Virus record (IMG/VR): IMGVR_UViG_3300046011_006206
Span: 1-40,555 of that record
Strand: one strand, 5' to 3'
DNA from: a virus
Length of the DNA: 40,555 bases
Shown: positions 30,513 to 39,057 of the stretch, piece after piece
Numbering within the stretch: position 1 is the first letter of the stretch
How the letters are laid out: each line of letters starts with the position of its first letter
Program-made: the position numbers and the translations under genes
The notes under the pieces: generated by a model
Told to the model about the DNA's origin: nothing
The model's input: the letters and a program-made list of their open reading frames with translations, nothing else
Databases searched by the model: none

Positions 30513-32846
30513 ATGACGTCAATGAAACAAATAAATGTTATTAAAAGAAGCGGCAAGAGAGAACCACTATTAATTGAAAAATGGCAAGCGCAGATTGGCA
30601 AAATCTGTCGTGGGATAAGTGATGTGAGCCAAAGCATGATTGAAATTCGTGCTCAACCACAGTTTTACGATGGGATTACCACCAAGGAAATTGACGAGGT
30701 CACATTACGTGCAATAGTCAACTTGATTGACGTAGAGCAAGATCCTGATTTAGCACATGTGAACTATCAGTATGTTGCTGGCAAGCATCGAGTCAGCATG
30801 CTGAGAAAAGACGTGTATGGTGGGTATGAACCACCGCATCTTGTGGACATTGTCAAGAAAAATGTAGCTTTAGGGCTATATACACCAGAACTTCTTGAAT
30901 GGTATAGTCAAGACGACTGGGACAAAATGAATGACATGCTTGATCACAGCAAGGATGAAAGCTACAGTTATGCTGCCATCGAACAACTTATCGACAAATA
31001 TCTAGTTCGCAATCGCGCAACTCGGCAAGTTTACGAAACACCACAAGTGCGCTATATTATTGCAGCCGCCACGGTGTTTCATCGTGAAGGTCCGGAAAAT
31101 GCACGCTTGCGATATATTCGCGAATATTACAATTGCGCAAGCGATGGCCTATTCACACTAGCAACACCTGTGCTGGCAGGCTTGGGCACACCTACCAAAC
31201 AGTTCAGCAGTTGTGTGCTGATTCGCAGCGACGACAATCTCGACAGCATTTTCGCCAGTGGCGAAATGATGGCCAAATACGCCAGCAAGCGTGCAGGCAT
31301 TGGTCTAGAAATGGGACGCATGCGACCTCTGGGCAGCGAGATTCGCGGTGGCGAAATCATGCACACTGGTGTTGTGCCGTTTTTGAAGAAATGGTTTGGT
31401 GACTTGCGTTCATGCAGTCAAGGCGGAATACGCAACGCCAGCGCAACTATCTTTTATCCCATCTGGCACTATCAGTTTGATGACTTGATTGTGTTGAAAA
31501 ACAATCAAGGCACTGAAGAAACTCGTGTGCGTCACATGGACTACGGTGTGGTATTGAGTGCTTTCTTTTGGCGTAGATTCCGCGACAAACAAAACATCAC
31601 ATTTTTTGATCCCAACCAAGTGCCTGATCTATATGAAGCATTTTATCGTGACAGCGATGAGTTTGAAAAGCTTTATGTGGAATATGAGTCACGCAGTGAT
31701 CTGCGCAAAAAAGTAATGAGTGCTGATGAAGTATTCCGTGGCGGTATTCTCAAAGAACGCACTGATACTGGCAGGATTTATCTTGCATATATTGATAATG
31801 TGCAAAAGCAAGGCAGTTTTGATACTCGTGTAGATCCTATATATCAAAGCAACTTGTGCATGGAGATTTTCCTACCCACAAAAAGCTTTCAGCGTCTCGA
31901 CGATGCCAACGGGCGCATTGCTCTTTGCACCTTGGGCAGCATGAACTGGGGCAGTTTCCGTAATCCCGAAGACATGCGCCGTGCATGCAGAATCCTGCAT
32001 CGCAGCCTGTGTAACATCTTGGATTATCAAGACTATCTCAGTGTGCAAAGTGAACTAAGCAATAAAGAAATACAGCCCTTGGGCATTGGTGTTACTAACC
32101 TTGCCTACTGGCATGCCAAGAGAAACTTCCGCTATGGTACAACAGAAGCTTTGGCAGAAGTCAAAAGCTGGATGGAACATCAAGCTTATTATTTGACAGA
32201 AGCCAGTGTGGAACTTGCACGCGAGCGCGGCAGTTGCGAAAACAGTTCTAGAACATATTACGGTAAAGGTGTGTTTCCCTGGGAACGTAGAAATCCCGGT
32301 GTAAATGAACTAACAGATTTTCAACCTGAACTAGATTGGGAACCCCTGCGTCAGCAAATGCTGGAACATGGCGTGCGCAATGCCACATTAATGGCTATTG
32401 CACCTGTGGAAAGCAGCAGTGTGGCCATTAACAGCACAAACGGCATTGAAATGCCCATGAGCTTGATCACCACAAAGGAAAGTCGTGCCAGCAGTCTCAC
32501 ACAAGTTGTTCCGGAATATCAACGTTTGAAAAATCGTTATCAACTCATGTGGGAACAAAAAGATTGCGTGGATTACCTGAAAACATCTGCTGTGCTTGCT
32601 GCGTATGTTGATCAATCCATTAGCACAAATACCTTTTACAACCCTGCACATTATCCACAGAGAAAAATACCTGCCACACTTGTTGCACGCAACTTGATGC
32701 TAGCACACAAATGGGGGCTGAAGTCCTTGTATTACAGTTTGGTAAACAAACAAGGCAGTAAAACCGCTCAAGAACCTGAGCAACAACCGCTTGCAACTGA
32801 CATTGAAGATATTGATGATTCGGATTGTGACGCATGCAAGCTTTGA
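30513..32846 (+). CDS. nrdA: Ribonucleotide reductase large subunit, class Ia
   Basis: Makes deoxyribonucleotides for phage replication. 777 aa. An N-terminal ATP-cone (INVIKRSGKREPLLIEKW) is present, so allosteric activity control is likely retained. Active-site cysteines are all found: SSCVLI (C225 of E. coli), SNLCMEI (C439) and ALCTLG (C462). The C-terminal CDACKL gives the swinging dithiol pair. ATG 30513 is favoured over GTG 30495 because GAAAGG is 10 nt upstream. ATG 30522 is also possible. nrdB follows and glutaredoxin is encoded nearby, giving a complete enzyme set. Confidence 0.96.
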   Translation: MTSMKQINVIKRSGKREPLLIEKWQAQIGKICRGISDVSQSMIEIRAQPQFYDGITTKEIDEVTLRAIVNLIDVEQDPDLAHVNYQYVAGKHRVSMLRKDVYGGYEPPHLVDIVKKNVALGLYTPELLEWYSQDDWDKMNDMLDHSKDESYSYAAIEQLIDKYLVRNRATRQVYETPQVRYIIAAATVFHREGPENARLRYIREYYNCASDGLFTLATPVLAGLGTPTKQFSSCVLIRSDDNLDSIFASGEMMAKYASKRAGIGLEMGRMRPLGSEIRGGEIMHTGVVPFLKKWFGDLRSCSQGGIRNASATIFYPIWHYQFDDLIVLKNNQGTEETRVRHMDYGVVLSAFFWRRFRDKQNITFFDPNQVPDLYEAFYRDSDEFEKLYVEYESRSDLRKKVMSADEVFRGGILKERTDTGRIYLAYIDNVQKQGSFDTRVDPIYQSNLCMEIFLPTKSFQRLDDANGRIALCTLGSMNWGSFRNPEDMRRACRILHRSLCNILDYQDYLSVQSELSNKEIQPLGIGVTNLAYWHAKRNFRYGTTEALAEVKSWMEHQAYYLTEASVELARERGSCENSSRTYYGKGVFPWERRNPGVNELTDFQPELDWEPLRQQMLEHGVRNATLMAIAPVESSSVAINSTNGIEMPMSLITTKESRASSLTQVVPEYQRLKNRYQLMWEQKDCVDYLKTSAVLAAYVDQSISTNTFYNPAHYPQRKIPATLVARNLMLAHKWGLKSLYYSLVNKQGSKTAQEPEQQPLATDIEDIDDSDCDACKL

Positions 32847-32856
32847 GGAAAAACAC

Positions 32857-33957
32857 ATGAGCAAACAGCAATACAACCTTTCCACTACAACTGATTATTT
32901 GTCTAGGAAAATGTTTCTGGATCCTCAGGGTCCAGTAACTATTCAACGTTTTGAAGAGGTGAAATACAAGCGCATAGCAGACTTTGAACTCACAGCTCGT
33001 GGATTCTTTTGGGTTCCTGAAGAAATTGATCTTACAAAAGACGCAGCAGATTTCAAAAATGCCAGTGACGCAGTCAAGCATATTTTCACCAGCAACTTGC
33101 TAAGGCAAACTGCACTAGACAGCTTGCAGGGGCGAGCACCTACTCAGGTGTTTACGCCAGTGTGCAGTATCCCCGAGCTGGAAGCTATCATGTATAACTG
33201 GGGCTTTTTTGAAACCAATCTACACAGCAAAAGCTACAGTCACATCATTAGAAACATCTACAATGTGCCCAAGGATGTGTTTAATACCATTCATGACACG
33301 CAGGAAATCGTGGACATGGCCAGCAGTGTGGGCGGATATTATGATGATCTACATTTACTCAACTGCAAAAAAGAGCTGGGGCTGCCAGTTAGCGAAGCAG
33401 AACATATTCGCGCCATTTGGATGGCACTGCATGCAAGCTATGCGCTGGAAGCACTGAGGTTTATGGTAAGTTTTGCCACAAGTCTTGCCATGGTGGAAAA
33501 CAAAATCTTCATGGGCAATGGCAACATCATTAGTTTGATTCTACAAGATGAACTGCTGCACAAGGGTTGGACAGCTTGGATAATCAATCAGCTTGTGAAA
33601 GAAGATGCAAGATTTGCACAGGCACGAGAAGAATGCCAAGGAGAAGTTTATAAACTTTACTTGGATGTCATACAAGAGGAAAAAGACTGGGCTGACTATC
33701 TGTTTAAGAAAGGTCCAGTTATTGGGTTGAACGCTGCTATTCTCAAAGATTTTGTGGACTTCACAGCCAATCAATCTCTAAAAGACATTGGTATTCGCTA
33801 CGCAACTCCCAGCCCTAAAACCACTCCTATTCCTTGGTTCAACAAGCATGTGGAGACTGATAAAAAGCAAACAGCTTTGCAAGAATCCGAAAGCACAAAC
33901 TACATTGTGGGCGTAATGGGCGATCAAATCAACTATCAGGAACTACCTGCCATTTAA
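32857..33957 (+). CDS. nrdB: Ribonucleotide reductase small subunit, class Ia
   Basis: Carries the diiron-tyrosyl radical used by NrdA. 366 aa. Iron-ligand and radical motifs are visible: TALDSLQGRAP (Asp), FFETNLHSKSYSHI (Glu, His and the radical Tyr), ALEALRFMVSF (Glu) and QDELLH (Glu, His). The first Glu and His are spaced by one more residue than in E. coli (ETNLH versus ETIH). ATG 32857 follows GAGG and starts 10 bp after nrdA. An in-frame ATG at 32791 lies inside nrdA and is unlikely. The 3' end overlaps the convergent gene by 15 bp. Confidence 0.95.
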   Translation: MSKQQYNLSTTTDYLSRKMFLDPQGPVTIQRFEEVKYKRIADFELTARGFFWVPEEIDLTKDAADFKNASDAVKHIFTSNLLRQTALDSLQGRAPTQVFTPVCSIPELEAIMYNWGFFETNLHSKSYSHIIRNIYNVPKDVFNTIHDTQEIVDMASSVGGYYDDLHLLNCKKELGLPVSEAEHIRAIWMALHASYALEALRFMVSFATSLAMVENKIFMGNGNIISLILQDELLHKGWTAWIINQLVKEDARFAQAREECQGEVYKLYLDVIQEEKDWADYLFKKGPVIGLNAAILKDFVDFTANQSLKDIGIRYATPSPKTTPIPWFNKHVETDKKQTALQESESTNYIVGVMGDQINYQELPAI

Positions 33958-35772
33958 TAAGGTCAGTAAGTCCCATGTAACTGTCTTTACAACGCCAGTC
34001 CAGTCCTGTGGCTGCGACTGGCGGTAAAGCGTCATGTCGCAATACCACGGGGAGGTTTTAGCCTCGTGATGCCCCCAACGCCAACAACTGTTGTAAGGCA
34101 ATAACGCCCAAGACTTTTTGGCCAAAGCACCAGACAAGTGTAACACACTGGTATCCACTGAGATTACTAAATCGCAATAGTGTATTATTGCTGCTGTGTC
34201 ACTGAAATCTTTTATAGGTTCAGGTAATATAGATACGTTGTGATATTTCCCGATAATGTCTTGCTCCTGACTGGTAGTATCGGTGTGTAACACATGGAAA
34301 TCACAAGGCAACTGAAACAGTGGTTCCAGTGACTGCAAGTTAATATTTCTATTGCGGGCATTTTTGTGATCAGGATTACCACGCCAAGCAATCCCCACTT
34401 GTAAACGTGGAGTTTTTGCACGGGCAGGCCGCCACATGAGAAGGTTGTCCGCATCTAATTGAAAATAGCTGTTGTGTTGCGCTTGGAAGTCCCATTGGCT
34501 GCTCATGCAATGGGGAATACTCATCATGGCAACTTGATAATCCACATCACCAGGTCCCGGAAGCTGTTCTTGTATATGATCACACCCCGGAAGTCCTTGA
34601 AATAATCTATGCAAGGGCTGAGGAATTATTACATGAGTTTGCGCACCTTGCTTTTTCAGCCATTGGATATATCTAGCAAACTGAATACTGTCGCCGTAAC
34701 CTTGTTCATGTATTACAGCAATCTTTTTGTTGCTTAATATTTGTTGCCCGTTATACACAGGAATATCTTGTGATAAAACTTGTGGGATCTCCCGATGTTC
34801 CCAATAACACCATGCTTGTTGCCAACTGTGGGTTTTAAACAAAGCTATGCTATGATTAAAAGCCACATCGCGATTATCAGGTGCCCAAGTTGCTGCTTGT
34901 TGAAAGTCTTGTAACGCAGCAACATAGTTCATGATGTCAAGAAAATACGTGCCACGATTGTTTCTAGCTGCTATGTTGCGAGGATCAATTTCCAAGCTGC
35001 GATTGGCATCTTGTATAGCCTCTGTGGTTTTTCCTTGTGCGTGGAAAATCACACTGCGATTGTTCCAAGTTTCACTAGCACAAGGATTGTGTTGCAACGC
35101 TTGTGAATAACATTGCAAGCTCATGTCTAGGTTTTTTACTGCTTGCCATGCCACAGCCATGTTGTGCCAGCCCTGAGTGTGATCCAGAAGATTTGCCTGC
35201 AGAGCATCGTGCAGAGCTTGAGAAACGTTGTTTTGTTTATAACAAACACTGCTGCGATTATTCCACCAAAGAGCCTGCTGGGGTTCGCGTATTATAAGCT
35301 GATCGTAAACTTGTTGTGCAAGGTCATAGTGTTGTTGTTGCTCACAGGCATTGGCAACTAAATCCCAACCAAATGTAGTGTCAAGATTTTTGATATTCTG
35401 CCAGACATCCTGCCATGTGTTGAGATCTTCAAGATGAATCAAGTTAATAAGTTTGCAGATTTGTATTCGGGTGTCTTGCTGATAAAACTGTTCAGCTTGC
35501 TTGCATGCTTGCAAACTGTTGGGCCATTGTTGTGTGTCTTGATAGACCAAGGCTAGGTTATACCAAGGTTCCCACGCTTGCGGTAATAGTTGCACTGCAT
35601 GCATCAGCCATTTTTGTGCTGTGGTAGTTTGTTTTAAGTTACGTAAACAAACACCGCCAATATGCCATGCGTCTGCATGCTGTGCGTTTTTGTCTACTAG
35701 ATCTTGACAGATCTCCCAGGCTGATTGCCAGTTGTTATTCTTGTATAAATCCCATGCAGTTTCTATGTCCAT
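33943..35772 (-). CDS. TPR protein with glycosyltransferase-like C terminus
   Basis: 609 aa. About nine TPR-like helical repeats fill residues 1-310 (A-W/Y-NLALVYQDTQQW, AWHNMAVAWQAVKNLD, ETWNNRSVIFHAQGK, AARNNRGTYFLD). The C-terminal ~290 residues resemble GT-B glycosyltransferases of the heptosyltransferase/family-9 type: KIAVIHEQGYGDSIQFARYI, QVGIAWRGNPDHKNARNRN and DLVISVDTSVLHLSGAL. Bacterial TPR-GT9 proteins with this layout are common. In a phage it may modify a virion protein, DNA or host surface sugar. The start has no Shine-Dalgarno site. TATAAT lies 6 bp before ATG without a good -35. It overlaps nrdB at its 3' end. Confidence 0.85.
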   Translation of the reverse strand: MDIETAWDLYKNNNWQSAWEICQDLVDKNAQHADAWHIGGVCLRNLKQTTTAQKWLMHAVQLLPQAWEPWYNLALVYQDTQQWPNSLQACKQAEQFYQQDTRIQICKLINLIHLEDLNTWQDVWQNIKNLDTTFGWDLVANACEQQQHYDLAQQVYDQLIIREPQQALWWNNRSSVCYKQNNVSQALHDALQANLLDHTQGWHNMAVAWQAVKNLDMSLQCYSQALQHNPCASETWNNRSVIFHAQGKTTEAIQDANRSLEIDPRNIAARNNRGTYFLDIMNYVAALQDFQQAATWAPDNRDVAFNHSIALFKTHSWQQAWCYWEHREIPQVLSQDIPVYNGQQILSNKKIAVIHEQGYGDSIQFARYIQWLKKQGAQTHVIIPQPLHRLFQGLPGCDHIQEQLPGPGDVDYQVAMMSIPHCMSSQWDFQAQHNSYFQLDADNLLMWRPARAKTPRLQVGIAWRGNPDHKNARNRNINLQSLEPLFQLPCDFHVLHTDTTSQEQDIIGKYHNVSILPEPIKDFSDTAAIIHYCDLVISVDTSVLHLSGALAKKSWALLPYNSCWRWGHHEAKTSPWYCDMTLYRQSQPQDWTGVVKTVTWDLLTLLNGR

Positions 35773-35790
35773 GCCGACATTATATGAATT

Positions 35791-36015
35791 TTATCGGCGA
35801 ACCCATAATCCTGATAGATTGACATTGTAGTATTGAATTCTATCACTGTCGGCACTAGTGGCTACGAGTTCATAGGAATTAACTCCCAGTTGAGGGGGGT
35901 AATCTGTCAAAGTAAAAGACGTAGGTAGCAAAGTGGAACTAGTTGTAGTCAATACACTTAGATTGGTCACTGTGTTGTCAGGATTTCTACGTCGTAATGT
36001 AAGGGTAACTGTCAT
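35791..36015 (-). CDS. Small beta-rich protein after tail fibre
   Basis: 74 aa, Thr/Ser/Leu-rich, predicted as one small beta sandwich (VTLTLRRRNPDNTVTNLSVLTTTSSTLLPTSFTLTDYPP). Shine-Dalgarno AAGGA is 6 nt before ATG. It sits 22 bp after the fibre gene on the same strand and 18 bp before the TPR gene, so it is probably cotranscribed with the fibre from the late promoter. Possibly a fibre-associated or adhesion protein. No family recognised. Confidence 0.7.
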   Translation of the reverse strand: MTVTLTLRRRNPDNTVTNLSVLTTTSSTLLPTSFTLTDYPPQLGVNSYELVATSADSDRIQYYNVNLSGLWVRR

Positions 36016-36037
36016 TTTTAATCCTTGAAATTAGCTA

Positions 36038-37438
36038 TCAGTTGCCGCCAGAACCTTCACCGCCATAATATTCCTGCGGCGGTATGAAAGGAGGCTCGGG
36101 TGTGGGTGGCGGTGGGCTAGGTGGCGGTGGCGGCGTAGGTGTAGGTGTAACCAGATTGGCCAAATAACTGTTGAAAAGTCCGCTGCTGAGAATGAGAACA
36201 CCCTCCCCACTTGCTTGCACATTAACATTGAAGCTGGCTATTTGATATACTGTAGGGTCTGGGTTAAGCGCCACATTTCCGCTACCTGCCCACGCGCCAT
36301 ATGCCACTGTGGTAGTTCCCAAGGGCATGTTTGCAGGATAAACAACAGCATTACCCAGTCCATTTGCTCCCAGAATGATATTGCCAGTTGTGTCGTAAAT
36401 GTTCAATCCATAGTTACCAGGATCTGTGCCTGGTGCATTATTACTCAAGTACCCCAGACGTATACGCTCGCGGTTCTGGCCATCTCTTACTGTTAGTCTT
36501 TGATTGGTTCCTTCAATAGCAAAATAGTTGGCACTGGGCGTGGTATTCGCACTTATGTAAATATTGGCGGTGCTTATGCTGCCACTTTCAATACTACCAG
36601 CACTTATTTTTCCCAAGAACGTTAAAGTTGGTGGATTGGCTAGTGTATCAATACTAAATGCAGCTACGTTGCCATTTGCACCTGCCTTGCTGACAAAAAA
36701 GTTGTCGGCATTAATCACAATGTTGGCAATGTTGCCGTTGTTTACACTGGTAATGCCGCTTATGTAGCCATTGCTGTCAAGTTTCACGCTCCAGGTATTA
36801 TTAAGCCCGTTGACACTCGTGCTCAAGGTCGTAACGCTGCCACTTACACTGCCCAAAGTGGTGCTTACTGTGGTTATACTTTGAGCCAGCACACTGCTGT
36901 TGCTGGCAATAGCTTGATTAAGTGTGCTAACTGCTGCATCAGTATATCCCAACACATATGCATTGACACTGTTGATTTGTTGTGCCAATATGCTGCTGTT
37001 GCTGATAATAGCTTGATTAAGCGCACTTACTGCCGCGGCCCCTACCCCTAACACATATGCATTGACACTGTTGATTTGTTGTGCCAATATGCTGCTGTTG
37101 CTGATAATAGCTTGGTTCAAGGTATTAACACTGGCAGTTAAAGAGTTACCCAAGCTGACATTTACCACACTAATTTGTTGGGCCAGTGCTGCACTGTTGC
37201 TGACAAGGTTTTGATTAAGCTGTATAACACTGGCTGTCAAGCTGTTGATAACTGTGGTATTAGTGGCATTGACTTTGTTGTTCAAGCTCACGCTTATGGA
37301 AGTCAAATCAGCACGCACATTGGATAAAAAGTTGCTTACTGTTGTTTTGCGTGATAGTCCACCTGAGTTAATGATCAGTAAATCAGGATCAGTTACAATA
37401 CTTAAACTGGGAAGATTGGGAATTGCGATATTGGCCAT
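36038..37438 (-). CDS. Tail fibre with 33-residue repeats
   Basis: 466 aa. The N terminus MANIAIPNLPSLSIVTDPDLLIINSGG looks like a virion-anchoring segment. Residues ~95-205 are a trimeric coiled-coil-like region of 33-residue repeats. Residues ~215-270 (NNTWSVKLDSNGYISGI..., INADNFFVSK) match the C-terminal fibre domain of lambda-J type tail proteins (DUF1983). Then comes a beta region and a Pro-rich, Gly-rich C terminus (TPTPPPPPSPPPPTPEPP). Late promoter at 37479-37471 on the minus strand. The Shine-Dalgarno site is AGAGA. Likely host-recognition fibre. Confidence 0.85.
   Translation of the reverse strand: MANIAIPNLPSLSIVTDPDLLIINSGGLSRKTTVSNFLSNVRADLTSISVSLNNKVNATNTTVINSLTASVIQLNQNLVSNSAALAQQISVVNVSLGNSLTASVNTLNQAIISNSSILAQQINSVNAYVLGVGAAAVSALNQAIISNSSILAQQINSVNAYVLGYTDAAVSTLNQAIASNSSVLAQSITTVSTTLGSVSGSVTTLSTSVNGLNNTWSVKLDSNGYISGITSVNNGNIANIVINADNFFVSKAGANGNVAAFSIDTLANPPTLTFLGKISAGSIESGSISTANIYISANTTPSANYFAIEGTNQRLTVRDGQNRERIRLGYLSNNAPGTDPGNYGLNIYDTTGNIILGANGLGNAVVYPANMPLGTTTVAYGAWAGSGNVALNPDPTVYQIASFNVNVQASGEGVLILSSGLFNSYLANLVTPTPTPPPPPSPPPPTPEPPFIPPQEYYGGEGSGGN
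36951..37015 (-). repeat. 65-bp perfect direct repeat, copy 1
   Basis: This stretch recurs without mismatch at 37050-37114, 99 bp apart, within the tail-fibre gene. The 99-bp period equals 33 codons. A third, diverged unit lies next to it. Confidence 0.95.
37050..37114 (-). repeat. 65-bp perfect direct repeat, copy 2
   Basis: Identical to 36951-37015. The identity at DNA level indicates recent duplication or gene conversion, since other repeats in the same protein have diverged. Confidence 0.95.
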
Positions 37439-37470
37439 GTGATCTCTGCTGCCTGATTGAATGTTGCAGT

Positions 37471-37479
37471 GTATTTATT
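37471..37479 (-). promoter_or_regulatory. Late promoter of tail fibre
   Basis: The minus strand reads AATAAATAC, about 33 bp before the fibre ATG at 37438. Transcription would start about 25-28 bases before the ATG. Confidence 0.65.
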
Positions 37480-37490
37480 TACATACGATA

Positions 37491-37519
37491 TTGATATCTC
37501 TTGTCACAGACTGTATGCT
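37491..37519 (+). promoter_or_regulatory. Sigma70-like promoter of glutaredoxin gene
   Basis: TTGATA (37491-37496), a 17-bp spacer and TATGCT (37514-37519) are followed by 7 bases and the ATG at 37527. The transcript would be leaderless or nearly so. Confidence 0.55.
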
Positions 37520-37526
37520 GGTGATT

Positions 37527-37811
37527 ATGGAATATCAAGCAGAAATCTACACCAAAAAAACATGCAAACACTGCAACTTGGCCAAGAAACTTTTGGCCCA
37601 ACACAATATCAGCTATCAAGAATACATTATTGGCGGTGATCCTAACCTGCTTGCTGAAAATCAGCAAGTGACAACTCGTGAAAGTCTTCTAGAACGTTAC
37701 CCTGATGCCCGGACTGTTCCACAAATTTGGTTGGACGGGCAACATATTGGCGGTGCCGAAGAACTAGAACAGTATTTTACTGGCATGGACCGTCAGGAAA
37801 ATCACCAGTAA
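37527..37811 (+). CDS. grx: Glutaredoxin
   Basis: 94 aa dithiol glutaredoxin, probably the electron donor for the phage ribonucleotide reductase. The active site CKHC (residues 13-16) is preceded by EIYTKKT. TVPQIWLDGQHIGGAEEL carries the cis-Pro and the glutathione-binding GG motif. ATG 37527 is chosen because upstream in-frame ATGs (37461, 37515) lie before or within the -10 element and encode no family sequence. No Shine-Dalgarno site. Its stop codon forms part of the late promoter of the next gene. Confidence 0.93.
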   Translation: MEYQAEIYTKKTCKHCNLAKKLLAQHNISYQEYIIGGDPNLLAENQQVTTRESLLERYPDARTVPQIWLDGQHIGGAEELEQYFTGMDRQENHQ

Positions 37812-37816
37812 ATATC
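37807..37816 (+). promoter_or_regulatory. Late promoter built on glutaredoxin stop
   Basis: AGTAAATATC overlaps the TAA stop at 37809-37811. AAAGGAG lies between it and the ATG at 37832. Confidence 0.65.
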
Positions 37817-37831
37817 TAAAAGGAGACATAT

Positions 37832-38713
37832 ATGCCGTTAAATCCGCCTAGCTACAAGGGACAAGATGTTTACTACAGTCCTGATACTTGGGTAAATCAA
37901 GTGCCTGTTGCTTTGTGGCAAATTCCACAAAGCAACAATGTGGGAACTGATCAACTCACTCAAGCTTTATTTCAAGGCTGCCATATTGATGGCGCTGGAA
38001 CACCTGAAAGCCTTGTTGCAGCTCAACAATATCAAAAAGAACTTGTGAGTAAAGGACTTATCAGCCAACAAGAAGTTGATCAAGCTGCAAATGTTCAACA
38101 AGGTCTCGGTGCAAGTGATACCAAGCCACCTCCCAATACGCCAACATTTGGTAATGACACAGGTGGGGTAGAAAACTCAACTAGTTTCCCTGGAACCTTA
38201 CAGTTAAGTCGTAGGTTTACTTTGGGACAACTTACACTTAAACCATTTGTGGATTTTCAACATCAAACACGAGATTTTGGTGGACTAACACAAGGGCAAA
38301 TAGTTGCTAACTTGAAACTTTTAGCCATAAATGTCCTAGACATTGTTATTGATAAATTTCCCGACATGCGGGTTACAAATACATTTAGGGCCAACGATCC
38401 TCCACGATACTATGCAACTAATCAACATGCAAAAGGACAGGCTGCGGACTTGGTGTTTAGTAAAACAGATAAGCGACAGTATTTTACTATAGCTCAGTGG
38501 ATTAAGGACAACACACCTTTTGATCAACTTATTTTAGAATGGCGTACTGGGGGCGGCCGTGCCAGCCCCAGCCATTGGATTCATGTAAGTTATGCAGGAA
38601 CTAGTAATCGTCCAAGAACCAATCGTGAATGTGTTATGACCATGGTAAATGATGTGAGATGTCAGCCCAACAACGGATTTGGTTTGGTAGATTTAAGTGC
38701 AAACTTTGTATAA
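37832..38713 (+). CDS. Late M15-type zinc peptidase, tail or lysis enzyme
   Basis: 293 aa. The C-terminal half has the D,D-peptidase M15/hedgehog zinc pattern: QHAKGQAADL (H199, D206) and HWIHVSY (H248/H251), with FDQLILEW between. Such domains cleave peptidoglycan cross-links. The N-terminal ~130 residues (YSPDTWVNQVPVALWQIPQSNN, then a Pro-rich linker) are not recognised and may dock to the virion. Late promoter and strong AAAGGAG site. No signal peptide or membrane segment, so it is either a tail-associated cell-wall hydrolase or an endolysin needing a holin. Confidence 0.85.
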   Translation: MPLNPPSYKGQDVYYSPDTWVNQVPVALWQIPQSNNVGTDQLTQALFQGCHIDGAGTPESLVAAQQYQKELVSKGLISQQEVDQAANVQQGLGASDTKPPPNTPTFGNDTGGVENSTSFPGTLQLSRRFTLGQLTLKPFVDFQHQTRDFGGLTQGQIVANLKLLAINVLDIVIDKFPDMRVTNTFRANDPPRYYATNQHAKGQAADLVFSKTDKRQYFTIAQWIKDNTPFDQLILEWRTGGGRASPSHWIHVSYAGTSNRPRTNRECVMTMVNDVRCQPNNGFGLVDLSANFV

Positions 38714-38724
38714 AGGAAAACAAA

Positions 38725-39057
38725 ATGTTAATAACTGCACCAACTGATATTGGTTCAATAGTATCTATTAAACTACAAAGTGGAGTTGAGCTTATCGGCA
38801 AACTGCATGCGCAAGATGCTACTACAGTTACGCTGGCCAAGCCTCTTATAGTTGATTTGACCATGGATCCACAAACACAAAAAGTAGCTATTGGCATGGC
38901 ACCGGGGTTTGTTTTAGGGGCTGATTGGGATCAAAACGTCAGTTTAAATCGAGACCACATCACCACGTTAGTAAAATCAGCTCAAGCCATGCAAGACAAT
39001 TATACCCAAAGCACCAGCACTATTGCTTTGCCACGTAGGTCGGGTATTATTCAGTGA
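38725..39057 (+). CDS. Sm-like small protein
   Basis: 110 aa. IGSIVSIKLQSGVELIGKLHAQDATTVTLAKPLIVDL fits an Sm/LSm-type five-stranded barrel, as in a small protein conserved in T4-like cyanophages. The second half is SLNRDHITTLVKSAQAMQDNYTQSTS, helical. ATG 38725 follows AAAGGA. A longer frame from 38659 would overlap the peptidase gene. The stop overlaps the next start (GTGA). Possibly RNA-binding or structural. The function is not known to me. Confidence 0.75.
   Translation: MLITAPTDIGSIVSIKLQSGVELIGKLHAQDATTVTLAKPLIVDLTMDPQTQKVAIGMAPGFVLGADWDQNVSLNRDHITTLVKSAQAMQDNYTQSTSTIALPRRSGIIQ

Noticed and set aside
32791-32856. ATG 32791 as start of nrdB
   Set aside because: It would overlap the end of nrdA, and the extra residues do not resemble NrdB. 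ATG 32857 has GAGG upstream.
37801-37816. Inverted repeat TTTACTGG/CCAGTAAA around the glutaredoxin gene end as a fourth promoter-hairpin switch
   Set aside because: It is only 8 bp, lies within coding sequence, and does not cover the ribosome site of the next gene.
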